A program made the translations under genes and the position numbers. Of a stretch of 64,000 nucleotides of DNA, positions 11,379-22,800 are shown piece after piece. Each line of letters starts with the position of its first letter. Within the stretch, counting starts at the first letter, position 1. Below the pieces are notes generated by a model. It saw only the letters and a program-made list of their open reading frames with translations, did not search any database and was not told the DNA's origin. This DNA is from Chlorops oryzae (lineage: Eukaryota > Arthropoda > Insecta > Diptera > Chloropidae), in assembly GCA_020466095.1 (NCBI GenBank), contig CM035806.1:3178120-3242119 (forward strand), read 5' to 3'.

Positions 11379-12397
11379 GTCAGTGCTGCCAGATTTATCT
11401 TTCGAAAAATCTGACAAGCAAAGAAAAATCTCTTCACTGAAGATTATTTATTTTATAATTCAAAAGAAAAAGTATTTTTTCAATTGAAAAATCTTTTTTT
11501 TTGAAGATATATAAAAATGCACATTTTAGCGGGTTAAATTTAGAAGGAATTTTAGAAGGCTTTGTGAATTGACTAATAGTGTTTCCGGCAAATAAATTAA
11601 ATACTGCCAAAAAAATGTTTCTCTTATGATAAATTTTTATCACAAGCCATTTCGAATCGGCGAAAAAAGTTCAAAATCGTTACTCCCTAACAAATATATC
11701 TAAACTTTTTTTTTTGCACCGAAAGACAGCGAAAGCATTGACTTCCCAGGGACCTTTTTGAATTTTTTCTGAAGTGGATTTCTAAAGGGGTTTTTGGAAA
11801 GTCTCCAAAGAAAAAACACTGCGCTTGAATACTGGCAAGGTTAGGTTAGGGTGGCTGCCCCCTTTAAGGGGCCGCGTGTGGGCCCGTTGTGATGCCACGT
11901 GGGAAGGCATGCCTCCCTAGTTACCCGTTTGGTGGAGCCAATCGGACTCATTTATGAAGCGAGCAATGTCTTTTATTCGAACAGATGATATCTCGGTGAG
12001 AGAGGAGAAGAAGAAGGAGCCGAGTAGCCTGGATCTTCTCCTGGCTAGGCCCGGGCAGTGACACATGAGGTGGCTCACTGATTCTTCTTCCTCTCCGATC
12101 TGCAACTTCTACAGAAGTCATTGTATGGAACGCCAAGGCGTTCGGCATGCCTGCCTATTAGGCAGTGTCCTGTGATAATGAAGACCAAACGCCTTATGTC
12201 GGCGCGGCCCAGGGAATACTGGGGCAAAAATGAATTAAAAATAAGAATTATCAACATTTTCAAGTGATGGCAAAAATCTCTAAAATGAAATTTTTTTTCC
12301 AATGGAGTTTCTAATTTGTTTTTACAAATCTTAATTTGAAGATTTTCGGTCAAAATTGACGCGCAAAAATTCGAAAAATCTTCACTTCTGGCAGCAC
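11379..12397 (-). mobile_element. Composite TIR element carrying a LINE insertion, copy 1
   Basis: The ends are AGTGCTGCCAG and CTGGCAGCACT. A second copy, inverted, is at 38733-39770. Direct repeats AATTTCGTGTTC lie at 11365-11376 and 12399-12410, close to both ends, and look like a 12-bp target duplication with a few filler bases on the left. The right end is only about 60 bp upstream of the first ATG of ribose-5-phosphate isomerase, so the insertion lies in that gene's leader or promoter. The interior holds a non-LTR retrotransposon fragment. Confidence 0.75.
11837..12213 (-). pseudogene. 5'-truncated LINE (RT C-terminal zinc-knuckle region), copy 1
   Basis: On the minus strand this encodes the tail of a jockey/R1-type non-LTR retrotransposon protein: the GHCLIGRHAERLG segment, then CRSC and H-x4-C-x-C spacing (SHLMCHCPGLARRRSRLLG). 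Compared with 38927-39315 the frame is broken around 12085-12100, so the protein splits over two frames. It is flanked by near-identical GAATACTGGC words (11827-11836, 12214-12223), the insertion's target duplication. The 3' end reads CCTAACCTAACCTT on the minus strand. Confidence 0.75.
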
Positions 12398-12455
12398 TAA
12401 TTTCGTGTTCTCGAATCTCTCGAATTTCACGTCCAGCAGCAGCAGCAGCGCGTAC

Positions 12456-13259
12456 ATGATAAGGCGGGCATCATTTTCGCTTTCGCATTGCGTACGTTCT
12501 TCCATATTGCATCGGAAGAAGCCAGAAGAACACATTATCGAAATGAGCACAAAAGCTGATTTGGAGAAGGCGAAACAACTCGCAGCACATCGCGCTGTCG
12601 ATGAATGGGTTAAAGATAACACGATCATCGGCATCGGGAGTGGCTCAACAATTGTGTATGCAGTACAACGACTGGCGAAGCGTGTTGCCGATGGCCTACA
12701 TGTGACCTGTGTGCCGACAAGCTTTCAGGCGCGTCAACTGATCCTTCAGAATGGATTGAATTTAAGCGATTTGGAACAATATCCCAATTTAGATGTAACG
12801 ATCGATGGCGCCGATGAAGTTGACGCCGACATGATACTGATCAAGGGCGGCGGTGGTTGTATGCTGCAAGAGAAAATTGTCGCGTCGTGCTCGGACAAGC
12901 TAATCATTATAGCTGATTATACGAAAAATTCGAAAGAACTTGGAGAGCACTATAAAAAGGGTATACCGATTGAGGTGGCACCCATGGCCCATTTGCCGAT
13001 AGCGAAGCGTATCGAACAGAAATTCGGTGGCAGTGTTCAATTACGTAGCGCTATAAACAAAGCCGGACCGATTATAACCGACAATGGGAATCTTGTGCTT
13101 GATTGGATATTTGACTCGAGTAAAAAATATGACTGGCCAAAGGTGAATGTGGAAATAATGCTAATGCCTGGTGTCGTGGAGACAGGTCTATTCATTGATA
13201 TGGCCAAAAAGGTGTACTTCGGTATGCCCGATGGCTCAATCAAGGAACAGAATAAATGA
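12456..13259 (+). CDS. Rpi: Ribose-5-phosphate isomerase
   Basis: Interconverts ribose-5-phosphate and ribulose-5-phosphate in the non-oxidative pentose phosphate pathway. The single exon shows the RpiA signatures in order: the phosphate loop [12 protein letters not shown], the substrate loop TIDGADEVD with the two catalytic aspartates, and [14 protein letters not shown] with the catalytic lysine and glutamate. The C-terminal [15 protein letters not shown] segment is also typical. Two starts are possible: ATG at 12543 gives 238 aa, the usual family length and a start of the MSTKA type; ATG at 12456 adds 29 residues rich in Arg and Ser and without acids near the start, which could be a mitochondrial presequence. 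The frame is open further upstream but has no earlier ATG. An AATAAA signal lies at 13413-13418. The gene is convergent with the TEX261 homologue, and a composite transposon sits just upstream. Confidence 0.95.
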   Translation: MIRRASFSLSHCVRSSILHRKKPEEHIIEMSTKADLEKAKQLAAHRAVDEWVKDNTIIGIGSGSTIVYAVQRLAKRVADGLHVTCVPTSFQARQLILQNGLNLSDLEQYPNLDVTIDGADEVDADMILIKGGGGCMLQEKIVASCSDKLIIIADYTKNSKELGEHYKKGIPIEVAPMAHLPIAKRIEQKFGGSVQLRSAINKAGPIITDNGNLVLDWIFDSSKKYDWPKVNVEIMLMPGVVETGLFIDMAKKVYFGMPDGSIKEQNK

Positions 13260-13618
13260 TGCATCCGAAATTTTCCGAAATTTGGAGGAAACCAATAGAT
13301 TAGGAGAAATAGCTTTTAAGTCGAATGGTGGTGTGAACGTGGTGGTTTTCATTTAATTTGAAAATTTTCTCCTTGCACATTATTATTATTATTATTATTT
13401 TGTTTTTTTTTAAATAAATATTTGCTTTTACAAAAAATATAAAAAAAAAATATTTCAAAAAAAAAAACATGTTTTTGAATTGTGATTTTGATTGATTTTA
13501 AAATTAAAATCTTAAAATTATATTTATCAATCCATCTTAGCAAAAGACCCAATGGCCCTTTACCATTAAACTGTGTCTCCTCAATATGGAGTTTTAATTT
13601 CGCCTTCTAGCGAATTGC
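13260..13618. other. Shared 3' intergenic region of two convergent genes
   Basis: The 359 bp between the two stop codons hold an ATT microsatellite (13379-13400), A/T runs and a plus-strand AATAAA at 13413-13418. It must contain both 3' UTRs. Confidence 0.6.
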
Positions 13619-14461
<843 letters not shown>

Positions 14462-14761
14462 TTTGGCAGTCTTAAGTTTCGTTTGTTTTTCCTCTTTTTT
14501 GCTTGATTTAAGATGTCTCTCTTCGATATGTTATTATATATTACAGCAGCTTTCCAAATTACATCGCTGTTAATTGATGAACAAACTTCCCGATGTTACA
14601 AAAGCCGAAAACCATTTGTTTACACGTCTTGCAAATGTCGAGACGGAAAAACCAAAAAAAAAAAAAAAAAATTGTTATTTTGACGTTTTTCAGATAAATG
14701 ATAAAAATTATTGCTGTATATCTATCCCTGTAGGAAATGCCACCAGTTCGAGAGTCACACA

Positions 14762-15040
14762 CAAGGTGTATTTAATAAGGTGATAGCAGTTGTTCTATAC
14801 AACAAATACAACAGGGAGGTTTTTGTTGTGGCGAGTACATCCAAATGTCAAATAATGTTGTTGTGAATACAGAAAATTTTAATATCAACTAATGAATACA
14901 AAAATAAAATTTGAAAAAAAAAATTTATGACATTTAAATCGGTGTTTTAAAAATTAAATTTAAAAAAAAACAAAGCGGAAAATAATAAAATAAGAAGAAG
15001 ACATATGTGCTACTGCTACCACCTTATTAAATACACCTTG
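14762..15040. mobile_element. MITE with CAAGGTGTATTTAATAAGGTG ends
   Basis: CAAGGTGTATTTAATAAGG at 14762-14780 is repeated inverted at 15022-15040. The 279-bp element has an AT-rich interior and no coding capacity. It lies some 300 bp upstream of the TEX261 homologue. Confidence 0.75.
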
Positions 15041-15118
15041 GTCCATATAGTTCTATAGAGTTCTAGCATCGAGCTTTCATTCAATTACCTTTGGAAGTGT
15101 ATCATCAAGAGACATTAA

Positions 15119-15251
15119 GGGTCCTCATGCAACGCATTTACACTGTGTAAGCTGAGTGAAGTTCGTAAAACTGTCAAATTTTGTATGCAATTTTGACAGT
15201 TTTACTTACTTCACTCAGTTTACACGGTGTAAATGTGTTGCATGAGGACCC
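15119..15251. mobile_element. Hairpin MITE GGGTCCTCATGCAAC
   Basis: A 133-bp near-perfect hairpin: GGGTCCTCATGCAAC at the left pairs with GTTGCATGAGGACCC at the right, and the pairing continues through GTAAAACTGTCAAA to a small loop. Confidence 0.8.
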
Positions 15252-15315
15252 ATATTCTTTCAATAATCGAACTCTTTGCACGCCTAATTTTTTATTGCTT
15301 TAATTGACAAAACAT

Positions 15316-15475
15316 ACACTGAGCGAAGTTTACTATGATTTTTTTTAAAAGGGCGCATTGTTGTTCACAGTCTTTTTGATTTTCGAGCAGAACAAAAATT
15401 TCAAAAGAAAAATGGTTGAGTCAACAACATTTTTGGTTGATTGATGAAAGGAAATATGTTTAATTACATTTTTTT
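15316..15475 (-). repeat. Dispersed repeat with ACACTGAGCGAA end, copy 1
   Basis: The sequence from ACACTGAGCGAA through AGTCAACAACATTTTTGGTTG is repeated in inverted orientation at 34765-34902. The outer end resembles the ACACTGAGAAAAA words at 35747 and 36098. Probably a MITE terminus; the other end was not found. Confidence 0.6.
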
Positions 15476-15479
15476 TTCG

Positions 15480-17010
15480 TTGTGTATAATTCTCATTTGG
15501 ATTATAATATATAGGACATATAAGATATGTATTCATCTTAGAACTTTTTGAGCACATAGTAATATAGGGGACACTTACAACAACAACAACAACCGAATTC
15601 CGTGGTGAACTAGTGATGCTATAATTTTTTGAGTATTCACTTAATTTTGTAACTAAACATAATTGCGATGAAATTTTTTCATGTTTTCTTTCCAATGTAA
15701 AACTTTTTTTTTTAGTTTTTTATGATAGTTTATTCAATTTTGTACCTTTTTCATTCAGAAGAGATCCAAAAATATATAGTTTATGCATTCTATTTGATAT
15801 GTAAATAATATGTACTTGAGCCAATAGTTATGTATGGATCAATTTTAGTTATGATATCACTGAATATTTCATATCAGCTGTTCTGTGGTGGAATTCAAAC
15901 TTTCTGATAATCGGTCATATTCGGCGCATGAGTACTCCGCTTTAGCGTTCCTCAATAATATGAGCAAAATTTTATCTAATTATTTATAATTGTATAAAAA
16001 TAACATATTTTGCTGTAAAATAAAATGAGTTCTTATGAAAAACCTTTGATTAAAACTTATATATATCTGATTTTTAACAAAAATTTTAGTTCATGTTACA
16101 AGATTATAAAATATTTGTTAGACCGGAACCGGAATTTTCAGGGGGCGTGCTACGTTTTTGATTTTTCCGTAGGAATGCATGCACAGGGGCCCTACTTCAA
16201 TTCAACGCACACGTTTTTTGCCAAGTGCCATCTATAGTACTATATAGTACTATATGCCTTGGTCACTCGCTTCTATTTCTCTGCAAATCATTTTAATCAC
16301 ACTGACATACAGCGTTCCACTTTGCTCCGATCGGCGTAGATTTACTCCATTCTTTTTGGAAAACTTTGAAATCTACTCCGTCACTACTTTTCTATGCGAA
16401 CCTAGTCCGTTTTTAAATTTCCCAATCTTTGAACTCTAGCTTACAAAATGTATGAAGTTGGCAAAGCATTCAATATGTTTGACAGTTCTGTTGATATGAG
16501 AAAGATAACATTTGACATTTTTTTTAAAATTTTAAGTTTCAATAAGGATAATGGAATAAATTTTTGTGTGAGGACTTTATTTTGGGCCCGATATTTTTTT
16601 AATTTTACTCCGATTTTTGTGGTTGTGTTTACTACGGTTTTGTTGGTGGGTGGCTGACATATTCTACTTGACTAGAAACTCAATTAACCAGATTTATTGG
16701 TGTTATTGTTGCTGTTGTTGTTGTTGTTTGGATTCCGGATAATCGAAAATTCATGTTTCCGAAACTCCCATAATCGAGTTTCCACTATTATCAGATTATT
16801 ATATAAATATTTTCAGCCCTATTCTGAATGAATATTCCCTAATGAATGAACGGATTAATGAATTTTTTTCCCCCTAGAAATTTGTCTCCGCGGATATATG
16901 AAGAATTTGATGACCTTGTTCTTGTTCCATTTATATGCACTTCCCAGTGTGCTTTCGAATGGCAAATATTTCTTTCAAATTCGCAGGGAAAAATTACCCG
17001 GAAAGATTTA
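15480..17010. other. No gene recognised
   Basis: AT-rich DNA with a GTT run at 16702-16729 and the tiny repeat AGTACTATAT at about 16235-16255. The open frames near 16025, 16254 and 16448 carry no recognisable domain. Confidence 0.4.
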
Positions 17011-17011
17011 T

Positions 17012-17126
17012 GCCCGATTTCAGCAAGCTATTCAAATGAAACTTAAATGAAACGAACTGTCAAATTTCATATAAAAATTGCTAATTTTCATTTAAGTTTT
17101 ATTTAAAGAGCTTGGGGAAATCGGGC
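17012..17126. mobile_element. Hairpin MITE GCCCGATTTCAGCAAGC
   Basis: A 115-bp imperfect hairpin: GCCCGATTTC on the left pairs with GAAATCGGGC on the right, and the arms extend through AAACTTAAATGAAA and TTTCATTTAAGTTTTA. Confidence 0.7.
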
Positions 17127-17262
17127 CTTAGAATTCGGCCTGTCTGTGCTCATATAAAAAACTATAACTGCTATAAAATTAAGTTAAATTTTACATAAAA
17201 CTGATGTCCAACTGTTGGCTCAGCAGCTAAATCGGGATCAAATTTATATATTCCATCTAGAT

Positions 17263-17534
17263 CAGGGGTCGGCAAAATGGGTATGTAATTGTGTGAGTGA
17301 GAGCAGAGCGGCTACTAAAAATAGCCGAAAATAAACAAAAAAAAATGCTGAAACTAGCTTAAAAAAAAGCTAGAAGTAGCATAAAAGAGCTGAAACTGAC
17401 GGAAAAAGCTATAAATTTCCGCATACCCGATCTCGATGTTGCATGCTCGGCTGCTCCCGTCAAACTGAGACAAGAGCGTAAGCAATACGTGTGAGTGGCT
17501 GTCGCAAAAATTGTTCCTAGCGTGCCGACCCCTG
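17263..17534. mobile_element. hAT MITE CAGGGGTCGGCA
   Basis: Ends CAGGGGTCGGCA and TGCCGACCCCTG are flanked by the exact 8-bp duplication ATCTAGAT (17255-17262, 17535-17542). Both terminus and duplication length are typical of hAT transposons. It is 272 bp long with no coding frame. Confidence 0.9.
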
Positions 17535-17784
17535 ATCTAGATCATCACAATTTCTGAGGGGTCAAGGAATTCTTTTGCTATTTTTGAGCTGATTAAAGCA
17601 AGTTATTTTCTGCAATTATTATAATTCTTAATATGTTGTGAACAGGGCTCAGAAAAAATGTCCTAAAATTACAAAAAAAAAAAGCGTTTGAATCGATTAA
17701 AAAATGCCGTCTCACAATCTTTGACTAATGCCAAAAAAAAAAAAAAAATTATTTCGAGTCAAGAGTGAAATGATGTAAAATAAT

Positions 17785-18015
17785 CAGTCCGATTCTGAAT
17801 AATCCCGGGGAACAATTTCTCGGGGAATTTACTTTTCTCGAGAGTAAAATTCTTATTTTTTTTAATATTTGGGGGAAGAAATTTGATGGGAAAAGGGTAT
17901 TTGACCCATACTCATAAATTTCCTTACGCTATCTATTTGAAAAAAGAGAATTTTAGTCTCGAGAAAAGTAAATTCCCCGGGAATTCGTTCCCCGGGAATA
18001 TTCAGAATCGGGCTG
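17785..18015. mobile_element. CAGYCCGATTCTGAAT foldback MITE, copy 1
   Basis: A 231-bp inverted-repeat element: CAGTCCGATTCTGAATAATC at the left, GATATTCAGAATCGGGCTG-like at the right, arms containing CCCGGGGAA and TTTACTTTTCTCGAGA. AATAAT flanks both ends. Two relatives are inside mahjong introns at 21472 and 22656. Confidence 0.85.
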
Positions 18016-18872
18016 AATAATTTTTGCCTACTTTATTAATATTTTCTTGCATTGAAATTTCAATTGCAATGAATACGAAGACCAAGAAACACCCTTAAAA
18101 TAAAATGTTTTGCATAAGTTTCAAGCCATATAACAAAGACTTTAAGGACATTTTTAAGAGGAGTTTGGAGTCTGGAGACTTTACCAAGGGTTTTCCATTG
18201 TTTTGAACGCATTTTTTTTTAGGTAATTTTTAGTGAATTTTTCTCCGAGCCCTACTTATGACTTAATCTTCTAAATTTTTCTTAGCGATTATTAATTCCG
18301 TTTACAACGGATTACGCTTTGTGGTCTTAATGATGCGACGAGAATTTTCTCACAGCCGACCTGTCGCTGTCTGTATCACTCTAGTTGGAAGAGTGGGACA
18401 TACAGTTTACTGCCGACTCCGAACGGCGTTATGACCTAATGTGACATTTATTATCGTGCTTGCAAGCACGTTTGATCATTTGCTATACACGCTCAAACAA
18501 AACATTGAATATTTACTCAAAAATTTTACTCCAATATTTACTCAAATACCGGTTGATTTTATACTTTGAAGAAAGAAAACGCGGAAAGATGCCGATATAC
18601 TAAACAAAAGCTGTGTTCGAAAAAGAAAAGGCAAATTTTGTAATTATTTTCGCATGCATAAAGATAAGAGATAAGACCTTTTTTTCGAGTTTTTTGACCA
18701 ATTGCCAGTTTAGAGGTTTTCCCTCTAAATTGAGAGGTTATTTTTAATCATTTAGAGGTTAATTTAGAGGGAAAAAACTTTTAGAGGGAAATTTAGAGGG
18801 ACTCTATCTAAAGATATTATGAATAAATTTTGATATAAAAGCATTAACATTCCTTTTTTCAAAAAGAGACAT
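18016..18872. other. No gene recognised; clustered TTTAGAGG words
   Basis: AT-rich DNA. From about 18710 to 18800, and again at 19290-19345, the word TTTAGAGG(G) recurs many times, probably the broken ends of one older repeat that flanks the piggyBac-type MITE at 18877. Confidence 0.4.
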
Positions 18873-18876
18873 TTAA

Positions 18877-19122
18877 CCCTTTCGCGCCTACTGGGACAAT
18901 ACGTCCCCATCAGTCAAAATTTGAATTTTTTTCTATTAGGACATACATATGTGTCCCATCTAAACTTTTATTGGGATAATACATATATCCCAGGATAACC
19001 GAAGGACATTCGAAATTTTTGAGTATGCAGAACATGTTTTTTTCCATTTCCTTTTCCGAAATCAGTTTTAAAAAAAAAAAAAAAAATGCCTGTGTTTCGA
19101 GAAAAACTCCGGCGCGAAAGGG
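18877..19122. mobile_element. piggyBac-type MITE (TTAA target), copy 2
   Basis: CCCTTTCGCGCC and GGCGCGAAAGGG form 12-bp perfect terminal inverted repeats, each bordered by TTAA (18873-18876, 19123-19126). This fits the piggyBac superfamily signature. The open frame 18968-19180 lies mostly within it and is not a gene. Confidence 0.85.
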
Positions 19123-19699
19123 TTAAAGTACGTATACCACCGGACGAAACTTGAAAGAGCGATTTTAGATTTTTGTACATTGAGTCTTTTAAAAGAAAAC
19201 GTTTTATAATGACAACTTTCCCAAATATTAGTATATCTTTTAAAATTAAAAAGGGATTTTTCGATTTTTTTTTTTTTTCTTAATTTTTTAGAGGGAAAAT
19301 TAGTTTTTGGGGGGGAAATTCAGTGAAATTTAGAGGGAAGGCTCGCAAAAAACCACTGCCAGCACTGGATCCATCTCATTTTTATGCATCCGAGCCATTT
19401 ACTACAGGGTAGCTTCGCAAAGAATCGAAATAACTATCCATAATATCGATGAATATACAATGCGTCGATTTATATCGAACATCTCAGGATGTCAATTGGC
19501 ATTTGACATTTGTGAAAAGAGCGCGTGTGTTTTCTCATTTTTTAGGAAGCACGCGAAAATTCGAATTTATACAGAACTTGTGTGAAAATTGTGTTTCACT
19601 TCATTTGTTCATATAAAAATTACGTTGAACGTTTATGCGATTAAAAGTTTAAGACATTTCGTGTTTAAAGCCGAAAATTTAGTATTTAAGTACTCGTGT

Positions 19700-19735
19700 A
19701 TAGAGAGAGAGACAGAGAGAGAGAGAGAGAGTGAA
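19700..19735. repeat. GA microsatellite in the mahjong 5' leader
   Basis: A run of GA dinucleotides lies about 150-190 bp upstream of the mahjong ATG, followed by a poly-A run at 19805-19823. It is probably 5' UTR or proximal promoter. Confidence 0.6.
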
Positions 19736-19888
19736 AAAAACGTGTTCTCTTTTGAGTGAAGCTATACATAAAAGATTGAAAAGCAAGCGTGTGTTTGAAA
19801 AACGAAAAAAAAAAAAAAAAAAATAGAAAAAAAGAAGAAGAAAACTTTGCCGAAAAAGGATTGATTTTGTGAAAAAAATCAGTCCGAA

Positions 19889-22800
19889 ATGCTTTCACCA
19901 GATAACGATATGGATGATGACCGTCAGGGCGACGATGATGCAGCACAATACCAGCAACAGGAGCAACAACAACAACATGAAGAGGATGATGAAGAAGAAG
20001 TAGTAGGAGGAGAGGAGCAACAACAACAACCGAACGACGAGCAACAACATGATGAGAGCGAAGGAAACTCATTGAACGAGGACGACGCTGCCATGGTAGG
20101 AGATGATAACAATGGCGAGAGTAATGCATACATTGAAATCGCAGGGAATGAAATTATAAATGAAATAGGCGAAGAAAATGCTGCTAGAGTCGCGGCACAA
20201 CCGTTTTTAGGTTTTGCCGACAATGTTACTGAGGGTTTCGAGAGTAAAGATATGACGCAAGTTTTGCAGCTATGGGAGGCGAAAAATAATGAATCCGGCT
20301 ATGATCCAGTTCCGGCTTTATCCAGACTGGCGGATATATTTGAAAAAGAGACAGAAATTTATATGCGCAAAGATCCGGATCCATTCGATGAAAGACATCC
20401 ATATCGTACGGATCCAAGTTGCCAGTTTGGATTTCTTTTGAAGCAGCTTTTTCGCAAGGATAACTTTATGTTCAAGGTGAGAGCATCATCATTAAGTTAA
20501 GTTAAGTGAATAATAATTTTTTGTTTTTTTTTTTCGTTATTTCAGCTCGTTCATGAGTATACGCGTGATAACTATTTTACGCGTCAGAGCATACCGAAGA
20601 GTTCACTTCAATTGAATATACTCGCGGCACGGCTCATATTGGACATAATGCCTGGATTGGAGACGGCTGCGGTCTTTCAATTGCAATTCGATGATCTAAT
20701 CAATCGTATATATCGTTGGGCAAAAGATAGCATAGAACCACTTCAAAGTTACGCAACTGGACTGCTTGCGTCCGCAATGGAAGTCAATGATATTGCTGTC
20801 AGTTTTCGTGAAGCGAATTCAAGATTGGTTCCAAAGATGATCATACGTTTGCATATATTGCAAGCGTTTCATAAGAGCGGACGTGAACTGAAAGCATCAT
20901 TGGATTTATCATCGGATGGTGGAAATCAGGCAATCGAATCGAACATTCCCACACTCACTATCAATGCGGAGCAAAATCTGCCCGGTTGGATGTCTGAATC
21001 GGCACCACAATCACCGTCACGTTTCAATTTTGAGAATTGGGATGCTAACATTAGTTTATCGACAGTGCTATCGCATAATAATGGAACTTTGGACAGCTTT
21101 CCAAATACATCGAATATGTCGATTATATTGGAGAATAGTCGTGATGGTTTCCCCGGCAATGGTGCACGCTATTATAAGAAAATGTATATACCAATTCATC
21201 CGCCATCGGCTGAAACTAGCCAAATGCTAATAATGCGTTACCTAACCTCAATGGGTGAATATCAGGAATTCCTTGGAATCATATTTGAGCATAATGTAAT
21301 GCAATTAATTTTCGGTTGTATATCGAATCTTGATCAAAGGGACACTTGTCTAGCCTTTGAGGCATTGAAGTATTTAGCTTCGTTATTATGTCATAAAAAA
21401 TTTGCACTGGAGTTTATCGCCAACGGCGGACTAGAGGTAAATTTGAGTGAATCTATTCGGTTAATTTCTTTCAGCCCGATTCTGAATATTCCCGGAGAAT
21501 GAAATTTGAAAAAAAAAAAAATTGACTCATAGCCAAAATTTTCCTTACTCCCTATCTATTTAAAAAAGGGGAATTTTAATCTCGAGGAAAGTAAATTCCC
21601 CGGGAGTTCGTTCATAATCGGACTGATTATTTTTAACAAAACAAAAAACTAAAAAAATTTCCCATTCAGCTACTTTTGAAAGTTCCTCGACCGAGTATTG
21701 CGGCAACGGGTGTTTCCATAACGCTTTACTATCTTGCCTATTCAGAGGATGCCATGGATCGCATTTGCACCATGCCAAAGCCAATCATATCGAAACTGGT
21801 ACACTATGCGCTTTGGATACTTGGACGTTCATACGATTCGGGGAAATGTCATGCAACAATGTTCTTCGGCTTAAGCTTTCAATTCAAAGTCATTTTAAAT
21901 GAATTCGATGCTCAAGATGGTCTTCGGAAATTATATAATGTGGTATGTTCGTTTAAAAGAAGGAGCACGGCAATCGAACGGTTTCTCATTCCGTTTTTTT
22001 TTTTTTCTCCATTTTTCTTTATCGTAAAAATATAGATTTCGATTTTGAAAATTCTTAATCCAACAAACAACGACGACGATGATGATAACAATGCCCAACA
22101 GAATGAAGATGTCGAATGCGCATCGCGTCAATTGGTCCGACATGTTTGTGTCGCACTCAAGCGTTACATGGAGAGCCATCTATTTTATAAATACAATGCT
22201 TTCATGCGTCTTCAAAATCCAATGTCAAGTGAATTCTCACCAAATATTACAAAAGCGACAAAGGCAACATTGGAGCATGTTAGTGAACAGATAAGAATAT
22301 TGCAAGAGAATACATCGGTGCGTGCCCATTGGGCACCTGTCGATCAATTACTTAAATTGGGTGGTGTTACAATGCTTTTGAAAATAATAACACTATCCTA
22401 CGATTGGAACTACAGTGGTCGGTAAGCTGAATTCATTTAATTTGTTTAAAAAAATAAAAAATTTTAAAATATTTTAAAAAATAAACAAAATAAAAAATAT
22501 AAAAAAATATAAAAAATAAATAATTAAAAATATATACGGGCATGTGACAGAAATCGAATACGACAGAAAACGTTCGATTTCGCTTACATTTGTATGAAAA
22601 TTTAACCGAAATCGAACGTTTTCTGTCGTATTCGATTTCTGTCACATGCCCGATACAGCCCGATTCTGAATATTCCCGGGGAACGAATTCCGAACGAACA
22701 TTTGTCGAGACTAAAATTCTCCTTTTTCAAATGGATAGGATGAGGAAAATTATTGGTATGGGTCAAATACCCATTTCCCATAAAATTTCTTCCCCCAAAT

